A program made the position numbers and the translations under genes. Shown one piece after another: positions 6,694-14,463 of a stretch of DNA of 35,998 nt; the first letter of the stretch is position 1; every line of letters begins with the position of its first letter. The stretch covers positions 1 through 35,998 of the forward strand of contig CADCDE010000039.1 in the NCBI GenBank assembly GCA_902800065.1, in the 5' to 3' direction. Under the pieces are notes generated by a model. The model was given only the letters and a program-made list of their open reading frames with translations, was not told where the DNA came from and searched no databases. This DNA is from an uncultured Ruminococcus sp. (GTDB lineage Bacteria; Bacillota; Clostridia; Oscillospirales; Acutalibacteraceae).

Positions 6694-7506
6694 ATGATAA
6701 TAGACACTCATGTACACATCGGCAATATGATAGGCTTTAATCTCACCGAGAATGATGTCATCTATTCAATGGAAAAATACGGTATCTCCCACAGCATCGT
6801 TTCAACTCTCAATGCAGCCGAATTTGACCATCATCTCAATCCAATTCCAAAGGAATATCTTCATTCACAGCTTGAATGTCTTGATGATGTTCTGAGATTC
6901 ACAAAAAAATATCCCGATAAAATAAGTGCTGCCGTGTGGGTACGCCCTTTCGGTGAAAAAGCCGATGACAGCTTATACAAAGCCATTGACGAAAATATAA
7001 AATACATAAAAGCCGTCAAATTTCACCCGTTCCATTCAAATGTTCCGTTTGACGATAAAAAATCAGAGAGCTTTATCGAACTTGCCGAACACTTCAACTT
7101 ACCCATTGTCACTCATACAGGCGGCTCTGACTGTGCATCATGTATCAAAGTTTACAGAATGGCAAAAAAATATCCCAAGACAAAATTCGTCATGGTACAT
7201 ATGGGACTCGGTACTGATAATAACGAGGCTATTGAACTTATATCCAAACTCCCCAATCTCTATGGTGATACGACATGGGTACCGGTTAAAAGCACACTCA
7301 GGCTTATCGAAAAAGCGGGTGCAGATAAAATACTTTTCGGCAGTGACAGTCCGATTGACGGTCCTGACACATATCTGTGCAACCGTGAGGGTGACCGTTC
7401 ACTCTATCAGCAATACTTCAATGAATTCAAAAACATGGTCTCACAAGAAGACTATGACAAAATAATGTACAAAAATGCAATGTCGGTTTTCAACATTGCC
7501 CTATAA
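6694..7506 (+). CDS. Amidohydrolase-2 family metal-dependent hydrolase
   Basis: The protein is a TIM-barrel amidohydrolase of about 270 residues. The HxH metal motif is in IIDTHVHIG, further conserved histidines are in VKFHPFHS, PIVTHTGG and FVMVHMG, and the catalytic Asp is in KILFGSDSPIDG. Relatives include decarboxylases and hydrolases of the ACMSD/2-pyrone group. The ATG at 6694 is preferred because AGGAAG lies eight bases upstream; an in-frame GTG at 6685 is part of that ribosome site. It closes the operon, followed by a strong hairpin. The substrate is unknown. Confidence 0.85.
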   Translation: MIIDTHVHIGNMIGFNLTENDVIYSMEKYGISHSIVSTLNAAEFDHHLNPIPKEYLHSQLECLDDVLRFTKKYPDKISAAVWVRPFGEKADDSLYKAIDENIKYIKAVKFHPFHSNVPFDDKKSESFIELAEHFNLPIVTHTGGSDCASCIKVYRMAKKYPKTKFVMVHMGLGTDNNEAIELISKLPNLYGDTTWVPVKSTLRLIEKAGADKILFGSDSPIDGPDTYLCNREGDRSLYQQYFNEFKNMVSQEDYDKIMYKNAMSVFNIAL

Positions 7507-7512
7507 AAAATC

Positions 7513-7550
7513 ATCTCCGCATAGTCCAAAAACTATACGGAGATTTTTTA
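7513..7550. terminator. Bidirectional terminator between convergent genes
   Basis: Arms ATCTCCGCATAGT and ACTATACGGAGAT pair with one mismatch around a six-base loop. A T-run follows on the plus strand and a run of A before the stem gives a T-run on the minus strand. It separates the amidohydrolase from the convergent secreted protein. Confidence 0.9.
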
Positions 7551-7555
7551 ATTAA

Positions 7556-9283
7556 TTACTTCTTTACATTAAGTGTGAAATATTTCTTTTCAACTCTGCC
7601 GTTGGAATCCTTTACTTTAACACATATATCATATGCAGTCGCTTTCTTTGGAGTGAATTCTGCTCTGAGGCAGTGACCGAACTCATTGATTGCAGTCCAG
7701 CTTTCATCCTGAGCTTTCTTGTAGTAGAAAGCATACTCATATTTTCCGCTTCCGCCGTTGGCAACAGCCAGAATACTAACTGTCTGACCGAGCTTTATAC
7801 TATTGGAAGCTATTTTTGAACTATTCACGAACTTCGGATAGACCTTGACGGATGAAAATGTCTGTTCAACCTTGCCTGTCGAATCCTTCACCTTTACACA
7901 TATGTCATAGTATGTATCCTTAAAGGGCTTGAAAGATGCTGTTGTTTCAGCAGAAAAATCACTTATCTTTACCCAGCCCGTATCCTCATGCCTCTTGTAG
8001 AAATACGCATAGCTATAATTTCCGATACCGCCTGACGCTTTTCCCTTTATATTGATTTCATCACCTACATATACAAAGGATTTTGTAGCGGCTGACTTAT
8101 TCACCAAAGGCTTGTGGACTTCAAATTTAAAATATTTCTTTTCAAGTCTTCCCTTTGCATCCTTGATCTTGACACACAGATCATATGTCGTTGCCGCGAG
8201 CGGCTGAACACTCACTTTACTGTCAATGCCGAATCCCTTTATTTGTGTCCAGCTTGTGCTGTATGTTCTCTTATAGTAATAAGCATATGTATAGGGAGCA
8301 TTTCCGCTGTCAGCAGAACCTTTTATCTCAATAGTATCACCAAGTATTATATCACTTGCACTTATGGATGATGTATTATTGAAATAATGAATTGTGTCTT
8401 CCGAAACAATTTCAGTTTTCGTCTCTACCTTTGCAGACTGTTCATTTTCTATCTGCTTTGCATAGTCAAGTGCTATCCAGCCGTTCTTTGAATTGTAGCT
8501 GACATATCCCCATGTATACCCGCCGGCTGCTTTTTTCTTTGTAACATTTACAACCGACTTGTTGGGAACAAATCCTATTATGGCATTTGAAATACCTGCA
8601 TCAGAACGCAGATTCAAACCTGCCTCATCATTTACCTGCCATGTTTCATTGACATTTGTAACTGATGAGCTTGTTGTTGTACTTGTATTTGTTGAGCCTG
8701 TGGTCAAATGCAGATCAGGGCTTACGATATACCATACTGATTCAGCACTCTCTATGCTTATGCTTGCCTGTGATATCGGTATTCTCTTTGTGGGAAGCTC
8801 ATACCAAGGATCTGAACAGTAGAACTGTCCATCGGTGTAGTCAGTCAGCAATATAGCATGAGGTCTGTCATAATCGTATATTACTACACCTTCGGGATGC
8901 TCCTTAAGCATATTTATGAAAAACTGCTTTGGATTGCTCTTGCCGCCAAGCTCATCAACACGCCTGTTTATTACGGTTATAGTTTTTATCGAACCGTTGT
9001 ATTTATAATCACATATCATTCCGCCATATTCGCTCCATATAGTCGGTCGGCAGTTCTTTTCGGTAATAAACATCCAGTTCGGATCACCGAGCATAAGAGC
9101 CGCTCTCCTGAGCATCATGACATTTGAAGCAAGCGTACAGGTATATGATGTCTGCTGATCAACAAAAACCGAATCCGCATTAATCTGTGAAAATGTTGCT
9201 GCATTGGCTGTTAAAGAAGCAAACGGTGCTATCATTGCTGCACCGCAAAGCACCGATGCAACAAATCTTTTTAAGTGGTTCAA
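7556..9283 (-). CDS. Secreted C39-like/SH3 protein with three tyrosine-rich repeats
   Basis: A signal peptide covers residues 1-29 (ending TANAA). Residues 35-195 look like a C39-type papain-fold domain: Cys49 in QTSYTCTLAS, His142 in DRPHAILLTDY and Asp158 in CSDPWYE form a plausible triad. Residues about 210-280 are a bacterial SH3 domain (GLNLRSDAG, YTWGYVSYNSKNGWI). The C-terminal 270 residues are three repeats of about 90 residues, each with YxYAYxYK near the middle and YDxCVKVKDxxG near the end. The start is TTG, eight bases after GGAGG. It is monocistronic with its own promoter. Likely extracellular cell-wall or peptide hydrolase, but the catalytic role is inferred from spacing only. 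Confidence 0.82.
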   Translation of the reverse strand: MNHLKRFVASVLCGAAMIAPFASLTANAATFSQINADSVFVDQQTSYTCTLASNVMMLRRAALMLGDPNWMFITEKNCRPTIWSEYGGMICDYKYNGSIKTITVINRRVDELGGKSNPKQFFINMLKEHPEGVVIYDYDRPHAILLTDYTDGQFYCSDPWYELPTKRIPISQASISIESAESVWYIVSPDLHLTTGSTNTSTTTSSSVTNVNETWQVNDEAGLNLRSDAGISNAIIGFVPNKSVVNVTKKKAAGGYTWGYVSYNSKNGWIALDYAKQIENEQSAKVETKTEIVSEDTIHYFNNTSSISASDIILGDTIEIKGSADSGNAPYTYAYYYKRTYSTSWTQIKGFGIDSKVSVQPLAATTYDLCVKIKDAKGRLEKKYFKFEVHKPLVNKSAATKSFVYVGDEINIKGKASGGIGNYSYAYFYKRHEDTGWVKISDFSAETTASFKPFKDTYYDICVKVKDSTGKVEQTFSSVKVYPKFVNSSKIASNSIKLGQTVSILAVANGGSGKYEYAFYYKKAQDESWTAINEFGHCLRAEFTPKKATAYDICVKVKDSNGRVEKKYFTLNVKK

Positions 9284-9318
9284 TTTAAAGACCTCCAGTC
9301 AAAATTATATATACTTCT

Positions 9319-9346
9319 ATTATAGAACGTTATTAAAAAATTTCAA
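9319..9346 (-). promoter_or_regulatory. Sigma-A promoter of the C39-like secreted protein
   Basis: Minus-strand TTGAAA (9346-9341) and TATAAT (9324-9319) are 16 bp apart, about 36 bases before the TTG start. Confidence 0.65.
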
Positions 9347-9394
9347 GCCTTTTAATCTTTTTTCGTTACTTATAACAACTTTGTTAAAAAGTAT

Positions 9395-9418
9395 TGTAAA
9401 ATATTTACATCACTGTAA
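9395..9418. promoter_or_regulatory. Overlapping inverted repeats, possible operator
   Basis: TGTAAA and TTTACA face each other across three bases, and TTACA and TGTAA (9405-9418) face each other across four. They lie about 50-75 bp upstream of the promoter at 9319-9346. The repeated TGTAA half-site suggests a regulator site; no regulator is identified. Confidence 0.35.
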
Positions 9419-9451
9419 TATTTTAGTTCAACTCTATTTGTATCAAAATGA

Positions 9452-9482
9452 CAAAAGCACTAAACCTCACGTTTAGTGCTTT
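9452..9482 (-). terminator. Terminator of the spoIIIA operon
   Basis: Arms AAAGCACTAAAC (9454-9465) and GTTTAGTGCTTT (9471-9482) are perfect complements around a five-base loop. On the minus strand TTTTGTCATTTT follows. It lies just after the spoIIIAH stop. Confidence 0.85.
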
Positions 9483-9497
9483 AAAAAATATTTTATG

Positions 9498-10151
9498 TCA
9501 TATTTCTGTAACCGTTATTTTATCAAAATCTATATTCGCATGACGGTAAACTATATCCTTTACTGTTATAGCCGTTGCTTCATTCAAATTGCCCTTTGCT
9601 ACTATAACGGTACAGTTATTATTGTTTATCGAAACAATACATTCCGCAAAGCCCTTTGTCTTTATTTCCGCTTCAATGTCACTCTCAGCCTTTATATTAT
9701 CTGCTAATTTTTCAGCTATCTTGATTGCATCCTTTTTAGCTGTTTCGGAGCTTGATGCAGATTCTATTATATCCGTCAAAGCCTCTGTTGCCTTGTCCTG
9801 CGACTGACTTCTCTTTGCCCTTTCAGAAGAAAAATACTCCTGCTGTTCCTTGGTTAAATTACTCTTACTTTCCGAAACGGTCTGTTTTACTTTGCTTGAC
9901 TGCGTTTCCTTTTCAGTCTTGGAACTCTCCGTTTTTGAGCTTTCAGGCTTCTTTGAGGACTCCGCATTTGAGACCTCTGTATTCACATAAGTAGTCTGAC
10001 CGAGCTGTTTTGAAGTCGAAATACTTGACGGTGTATCATTTACGCTCACAGGCTCTACTCCAGAAAACTGCCAATTCAAATATACAGCCGTTCCAAGTGC
10101 CGTTACCATTGCTGCTATTACCAACTGTCTTTTCCCGAATGTCATGTACAT
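9498..10151 (-). CDS. spoIIIAH: Stage III sporulation protein AH
   Basis: The 217-residue protein has an N-terminal membrane anchor (RQLVIAAMVTALGTAVYLNWQF), a long disordered Ser/Lys/Glu linker with repeated SSKTE, and a C-terminal YscJ/FliF-like domain (residues about 125-217) with the conserved ADNIKAESDIEAEIKTKGF and ending in a beta strand. SpoIIIAH in the mother cell binds SpoIIQ in the forespore and forms a ring in the engulfment channel. It is the last gene of the operon, 12 bases after spoIIIAG. Confidence 0.9.
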   Translation of the reverse strand: MYMTFGKRQLVIAAMVTALGTAVYLNWQFSGVEPVSVNDTPSSISTSKQLGQTTYVNTEVSNAESSKKPESSKTESSKTEKETQSSKVKQTVSESKSNLTKEQQEYFSSERAKRSQSQDKATEALTDIIESASSSETAKKDAIKIAEKLADNIKAESDIEAEIKTKGFAECIVSINNNNCTVIVAKGNLNEATAITVKDIVYRHANIDFDKITVTEI

Positions 10152-10163
10152 ATCTCCCCAATA

Positions 10164-10694
10164 TCATGTATTCATTTTAGTTACGCATATATGTGTTTTA
10201 TTTACATCAAGTGCCGCTGACACCGCTTCCGATACCCTCTCGCATATCTCACTGTCATCCCCTCCTTCACATACTATCAATACTCCCTTTATCTTCGGCA
10301 TAAGCTGTCCCACTGTCAAAGCCTTTTCCGAACCGTCATTCTGTCTTATCACTATACATGACTGCTTTTCATTGCTCTGTTTATCTGCCGAGGTCTCTCT
10401 CTGCTGAATATCATTGTCAGTCGCATATATATTCCTTACTGTACCGTCAAGTGTCAGCATTATTTTAGTCTTTCCTACGCCCTCGATACTTGCAAGCATA
10501 TTCCCCAATTCATCACACAATTCCTGTCTGTACTGAGTCAGCGTATCCGCTTCACTCTCAGACACCTCTGCAAATGTATCTTCCTTCGCCTTATTCCCAG
10601 AAAATACCGTCGAGCAAAATATCAGCATTATCCCCGCTATCCCAACTATAACAGTCAATTTAAGTATATTCTCTTTTTTAAAAATATCCTGCAT
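10164..10694 (-). CDS. spoIIIAG: Stage III sporulation protein AG
   Basis: The protein has one N-terminal transmembrane helix (LTVIVGIAGIMLIFCSTVFSG) and an extracytoplasmic ring-building domain with the conserved ELGNMLASIEGVGKTKIMLTLDG, KIKGVLIVCEGGDD and VSAALDVNKTHICV. SpoIIIAG forms the large ring of the feeding-tube-like channel across the forespore membranes. It sits in standard order between spoIIIAF and spoIIIAH with short gaps. Confidence 0.93.
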   Translation of the reverse strand: MQDIFKKENILKLTVIVGIAGIMLIFCSTVFSGNKAKEDTFAEVSESEADTLTQYRQELCDELGNMLASIEGVGKTKIMLTLDGTVRNIYATDNDIQQRETSADKQSNEKQSCIVIRQNDGSEKALTVGQLMPKIKGVLIVCEGGDDSEICERVSEAVSAALDVNKTHICVTKMNT

Positions 10695-10704
10695 AGTTAG
10701 CCAC

Positions 10705-11169
10705 CTATTCCAAAACGCTTATGTTACACCCTATCCCCAAACTATCCAATACATTTCTTATCTTCTGAGATTTATGGACATCACCGTTTTCAAGCAAAAT
10801 ATCTGCTGTTATTATAGATATGCAGTTATCTTCGTCAATATCCATATTTACGCAAATTTCCTTCGGAAAAATATTTTCATCTTCCAAGTTCCTAACAATC
10901 AATTTTTTTATCTCACTCTTTAAATACTCTATCCTTTCATTTTCAATATCTTCCGGTATTTCATCTGATATTTCCCCGAAATCCCCGAAATCAAACGAAA
11001 TATCCCTTATAAATCCCCCGACAGGCACTATCACCGCACACAGCATGAACGCCCCCAATACATACCTTACAGTCTTTTCGAGAACCGTATCAGATATAAG
11101 CATCTCTATTATACAAACTATCCCACAGCTTATACAGATACCGCCCGCCCACTGCATTACACTTTCCAT
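10705..11169 (-). CDS. spoIIIAF: Stage III sporulation protein AF
   Basis: Two N-terminal hydrophobic segments (WAGGICISCGIVCIIEMLI, VLGAFMLCAVIVPVGGFI) are followed by a soluble domain of about 95 residues with RNLEDENIFPKEICVNMDID, matching SpoIIIAF. It is 154 residues, on the short side compared with the Bacillus protein. The start follows AGGAAG by eight bases and lies four bases after the spoIIIAE stop, implying coupling. Confidence 0.88.
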   Translation of the reverse strand: MESVMQWAGGICISCGIVCIIEMLISDTVLEKTVRYVLGAFMLCAVIVPVGGFIRDISFDFGDFGEISDEIPEDIENERIEYLKSEIKKLIVRNLEDENIFPKEICVNMDIDEDNCISIITADILLENGDVHKSQKIRNVLDSLGIGCNISVLE

Positions 11170-11173
11170 TCCA

Positions 11174-12214
11174 TCATCTTCCTATAAGAAGTATCATTCC
11201 CGTTGATATCACAACAACCGCAAGCACACAAAATAATAATCCTGTCATCATTGCGACTGCCTTTGAAACGCTTTTGAATATTTTTGTCATTGAAGAAAGC
11301 CCCATAATATCTCCTGCCGATGACAGCACAAACATTGAAAACTGCCACACGATACATTCAAATGCCACAGGAAATATTATAAATGCACCCGCTATTATGA
11401 CAAATACCCCTGCACCCGATTTCAACAGCTCAATACTTCCATTGAATGTATTGAGAGCCTCACCCAACGCTCCACCGACAACAGGCACAAATGAACTGAC
11501 TGCAAATCTCAGTGCCTTTTTACTGACATTATCCATTGATGAACTCATTATCGTCTGCAATGACAATACCGCTGTAAATATCGACATTACAAATGTCAGC
11601 GACCATTTGGCAAATTTATACACGCTTTCACAAAGTGATGAAAGATTCATCTTTTGTGAAAGTGATGATGTTACCGTGAGTGCAAGAAAGACATTCATCA
11701 ATGGTGAAACCAATCTGGCACTGACAGCCGAAACAGCATTTCCAGCCGTCATCATTATCGCATAGTATGAACCTCCTGTAACCTGATGTCCCGAAGATAT
11801 TATAAGTCCTGCCATCACAGGCACCAATAAAAGCATAAATCCCGAAATTCCGTTCAAAATCTCAACAGCCCTTGAAACAGTCGTACACAAGGGAATTATT
11901 ATCGCTGTACAGATACACATTGTCGAAACCGCATTTGATACACCGTTCAGTTTTTTATCAGATAAATTTATATTCACTCCCTCAGTTAATGAACACAATA
12001 TCATTATCCCAAGACATACAGACATTCCTGTAAACGCTGTATGACTGTTCTCACCGAAAAGTGAAAATATCTTTTCAAAGACTCTCCCGAAATCCAATCC
12101 CGAAAGCTGTTGGATATCAACTGACGTTATACCTATTTCCGATAAACTTTTCTTCGTTTCAACCGGCAGACTGTCAAACAATTTCCGCAAATCAAATTCC
12201 GCTGTATTTTGCAT
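11174..12214 (-). CDS. spoIIIAE: Stage III sporulation protein AE
   Basis: This polytopic membrane protein shows the SpoIIIAE features SGFMLLLVPVMAGLIISSG, the G-rich ALRFAVSSFVPVVGGALGEALNT and several helices to the C-terminus. An in-frame TGA two codons upstream fixes the ATG at 12214 as the start. Unlike Bacillus SpoIIIAE, there is no N-terminal signal peptide: it begins with a soluble, charged stretch of about 60 residues. At 346 residues it is correspondingly shorter. In the family it is an integral inner component of the mother-cell channel. Confidence 0.92.
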   Translation of the reverse strand: MQNTAEFDLRKLFDSLPVETKKSLSEIGITSVDIQQLSGLDFGRVFEKIFSLFGENSHTAFTGMSVCLGIMILCSLTEGVNINLSDKKLNGVSNAVSTMCICTAIIIPLCTTVSRAVEILNGISGFMLLLVPVMAGLIISSGHQVTGGSYYAIMMTAGNAVSAVSARLVSPLMNVFLALTVTSSLSQKMNLSSLCESVYKFAKWSLTFVMSIFTAVLSLQTIMSSSMDNVSKKALRFAVSSFVPVVGGALGEALNTFNGSIELLKSGAGVFVIIAGAFIIFPVAFECIVWQFSMFVLSSAGDIMGLSSMTKIFKSVSKAVAMMTGLLFCVLAVVVISTGMILLIGR

Positions 12215-12231
12215 TCCTCATGCTTCACTCC

Positions 12232-12609
12232 TCACTTCATCAAGTCCATAGCTGTATTTAAAATATTTCCGAACAGGGGCAAAGCTGTTATTATAATAAC
12301 CGTCTTTGAAGCGAATTCAACCTTTGATGCAAGGGAACTCTGACCGCAGTCCCTGCAGGTATCCGAAACAAACTGACATATCATACATATACCAAGACTT
12401 TTTATAAGAATATCCGTATATTCACCTGAAACACCCAAATTATTTATCTGTTCCATTACAGGAGATATTTTTGAAAGTACACTTATAAATATATATGCAC
12501 CTGCCGTTATCACCAATAACACAGACGTTTCGGGGGCATATTTTTTCAGTGCCAATGCACAGAATACACTTGCAAGTGATACTCCGAATATTTGCAGTAA
12601 TTCATTCAT
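12232..12609 (-). CDS. spoIIIAD: Stage III sporulation protein AD
   Basis: A 125-residue membrane protein with four or so helices and the family stretches LKKYAPETSVLLVITAGAYIF and DILIKSLGICMICQFVSDTCRDCGQSSLASKVEFASK. The last is characteristic of SpoIIIAD. It directly follows spoIIIAC (six-base gap) and precedes spoIIIAE in the canonical order. It is part of the membrane base of the SpoIIIA-SpoIIQ complex. Confidence 0.93.
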   Translation of the reverse strand: MNELLQIFGVSLASVFCALALKKYAPETSVLLVITAGAYIFISVLSKISPVMEQINNLGVSGEYTDILIKSLGICMICQFVSDTCRDCGQSSLASKVEFASKTVIIITALPLFGNILNTAMDLMK

Positions 12610-12615
12610 ATTCTA

Positions 12616-12810
12616 TCAAAACCCGAAAAGCGTTTCTATCGTATGGAACAAGTCTGCTATTTTCTGCACAAGCATTAACAAAACTACTATAAGTCCCGAA
12701 AGTGTTGTCATCATAGCCTGTTCTTCCCTGCCTGACCTCGACAGTACCAAACTCAGCACCGCTACTATTATTCCAATAGCCGCTATCTTGAATATAAAAT
12801 CAACATTCAT
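12616..12810 (-). CDS. spoIIIAC: Stage III sporulation protein AC
   Basis: The 64-residue protein starts MNVDFIFKIAAIGIIVAVL and contains the conserved SGREEQAMMTTLSGLIVVL. Two membrane helices are predicted. The ATG at 12810 is chosen because GGGGGAA lies just upstream and the length matches the family; the longer frame is a read through the dispersed palindrome at 12835-12892. The gap to spoIIIAB is 97 bases, against a few bases elsewhere in the operon. Confidence 0.93.
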   Translation of the reverse strand: MNVDFIFKIAAIGIIVAVLSLVLSRSGREEQAMMTTLSGLIVVLLMLVQKIADLFHTIETLFGF

Positions 12811-12834
12811 AAAATTCCCCCGACTTTTTCCTCT

Positions 12835-12892
12835 TGTCATTCTGAGCGTTAGCGAAAAATCTTTAAGATTCCTCACTTCGTTCGGAATGACA
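12835..12892. repeat. Dispersed palindromic repeat, copy 2, inside the spoIIIA operon
   Basis: It begins TGTCATTCTGAGCGTTAGCG and ends CGTTCGGAATGACA, with AATCTTTAAGATT in the middle. It is 58 bp long, seven shorter than copies 1 and 3. It fills most of the spoIIIAB-spoIIIAC gap and would form a hairpin in the operon mRNA. Confidence 0.85.
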
Positions 12893-12907
12893 CCTACTGA
12901 AACAGCA

Positions 12908-13408
12908 TCAGCATATCATTACAGCCACAAGCACTCCCCCAAACATTCCCAATATCCTATATATTTTAGTTTTAGATGTAACATCATTTTTCAGAATATC
13001 CAATTTTTCTTTTATCATCTGTGAATGAAGCTCTATCTTTGCAAGCTCGCCGTTTTTATCCGTCATTCCAAACGATTTCCCGAAAAAATATATCATTTCA
13101 ATATCCTCTTTATCCAACTCCTTCATATTCCTATCAACGGACTTCTTCCACGCATTTTCAAAATTCTCTCCGTCATCAAGAAATTTCTCTGCATCACTTA
13201 AAATCGGCTCTATCACCGAAATATTTTTCAATTCCCCAAAAATCTCCCTTACTGACATTTGACTGTATTCTATCATTGTCCCGACACGATTCAGAAATAT
13301 AATATACTGCTCAAAAAATTCCGCTTTCTTTTTCAATCTCAATGAAGCATATATTCCCCCCAAGGTTCCGCACATCACTATCAATATACCGCCGATATAT
13401 TTCAGCAC
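12908..13408 (-). CDS. spoIIIAB: Stage III sporulation protein AB
   Basis: An N-terminal helix (YIGGILIVMCGTLGGIYAS) is followed by a mostly helical cytoplasmic domain and a C-terminal helix (YRILGMFGGVLVAVMIC). The stretch RLKKKAEFFEQYIIFLNRVGTMIEYSQM is typical of SpoIIIAB, a GspF-like membrane protein. It starts six bases after the spoIIIAA stop. The gene is followed by the dispersed repeat rather than directly by spoIIIAC. Confidence 0.92.
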   Translation of the reverse strand: MLKYIGGILIVMCGTLGGIYASLRLKKKAEFFEQYIIFLNRVGTMIEYSQMSVREIFGELKNISVIEPILSDAEKFLDDGENFENAWKKSVDRNMKELDKEDIEMIYFFGKSFGMTDKNGELAKIELHSQMIKEKLDILKNDVTSKTKIYRILGMFGGVLVAVMIC

Positions 13409-13414
13409 CCTTTT

Positions 13415-14350
13415 TCACTCCCCGACTTTAATAAATTCAGCTATCTTGCATGGACTGTTCGCTGATGAAAGTATCACTATATTCCCGAAAGCACCTGTTT
13501 TCAGCAGTTCAACAGCCTGCTTTCTTTTGAGAAGTTCATCATAGCTTCCTGCGTGTATGCTTGCAATGACTGTTGCTCCTGCATTGAAGCCCTGTGAAAC
13601 AAGCCTGCAATCCTCATATGTCCCCAATTCATCACAAATTATTATCTGCGGTGACATTGCTCTTATTGCATGGATTATCCCCTCACCCTTGGGATATCCG
13701 TTCAATACATCACTTAATCCCATATCGTTATATGCACTGCCCGAATATGTTCCCGAAAGTTCCCCTCGTTCATCTATTACCGCTGTTTTCATTACATGAC
13801 AGCCTATCCCCAATGACAAACTCCTTGCCAAGTCCCTCAAAAGAGTTGTTTTACCGCTTGACGGCATACCTGCTATCAATATACCGCTGTCAAACGGATA
13901 AAGATGGCTTATTATCTCCTCTGATACCCCGAAAATCTGCCGTGCTATCCTGACATTCATTGATGAAATATCATTCAGAGCAGATATTTTTCCGTCAGTT
14001 AGAACAGCCGTTCCGCAAAGTCCCACTCTGTGACCGCCTTTTACTGTGATAAAACCGTTTTTTATCTCGTCCTGACGGCTGTATACTGAATAATCGCATA
14101 ATCTCCTGAAAGTATCATAAATACTTCTCTGTGATACAATAAAATTCCTGTCATTCATTGTATACATAATTTTCCCGTTGCTGTCCGTGAATACCGTCAC
14201 CGCACCGTCTGAAAGTGTCAGAGGCTTGTTTGTCCGTATGCGTATTTCCTGAACGGTATTTTTCTTGCTGTCGGGGATATTTTTGAGAACTGCCCTTATA
14301 TCCTCCGATAATATCTCCACTGCACTGTCAAAGGCTTTTGTATCTGTCAT
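13415..14350 (-). CDS. spoIIIAA: Stage III sporulation ATPase AA
   Basis: The 311-residue protein is a secretion-ATPase relative. Visible motifs are Walker A GMPSSGKTTLLRD, the Walker B-like IIICDELG and VIDERGELSG. The N-terminal domain includes QEIRIRTNKPL and VKGGHRVGLCG, typical of SpoIIIAA. It is thought to power the mother-cell-to-forespore channel from the cytoplasm. It is the first gene of the eight-gene operon. The start follows GAAGGGACA; a tentative sporulation promoter is noted at 14381-14410. Confidence 0.95.
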   Translation of the reverse strand: MTDTKAFDSAVEILSEDIRAVLKNIPDSKKNTVQEIRIRTNKPLTLSDGAVTVFTDSNGKIMYTMNDRNFIVSQRSIYDTFRRLCDYSVYSRQDEIKNGFITVKGGHRVGLCGTAVLTDGKISALNDISSMNVRIARQIFGVSEEIISHLYPFDSGILIAGMPSSGKTTLLRDLARSLSLGIGCHVMKTAVIDERGELSGTYSGSAYNDMGLSDVLNGYPKGEGIIHAIRAMSPQIIICDELGTYEDCRLVSQGFNAGATVIASIHAGSYDELLKRKQAVELLKTGAFGNIVILSSANSPCKIAEFIKVGE

Positions 14351-14380
14351 TTAAAACTGTCCCTTCGTTTCTGATATTCT

Positions 14381-14410
14381 ATTAATATTTTGGCAATACA
14401 AAAAATATTC
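14381..14410 (-). promoter_or_regulatory. Tentative sigma-E promoter of the spoIIIA operon
   Basis: On the minus strand GAATATT (14410-14404) matches the sigma-E -35 consensus; 14 bases later AATATTAAT is a weak match to the -10. spoIIIA is a sigma-E target in Bacillus. The -10 match is poor, so this is a suggestion. Confidence 0.3.
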
Positions 14411-14411
14411 C

Positions 14412-14440
14412 TTTACAGCTTAATATTTTAATGCTATAAT
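14412..14440 (+). promoter_or_regulatory. Sigma-A promoter of the TtcA-like gene
   Basis: TTTACA (14412-14417) and TATAAT (14435-14440) are 17 bp apart, 23 bases before the ATG at 14464. Confidence 0.72.
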
Positions 14441-14463
14441 ACATTTTCGAGGTGATTTTTTTA

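Noticed and set aside
7040..7465. Plus-strand open frame inside the amidohydrolase gene
   Set aside because: Out-of-frame shadow of a well-supported gene, without its own start signals.
11274..11765. Long antisense open frame in spoIIIAE
   Set aside because: Low-complexity Asn/Thr/Ile composition typical of antisense to a membrane protein; no promoter or ribosome site.
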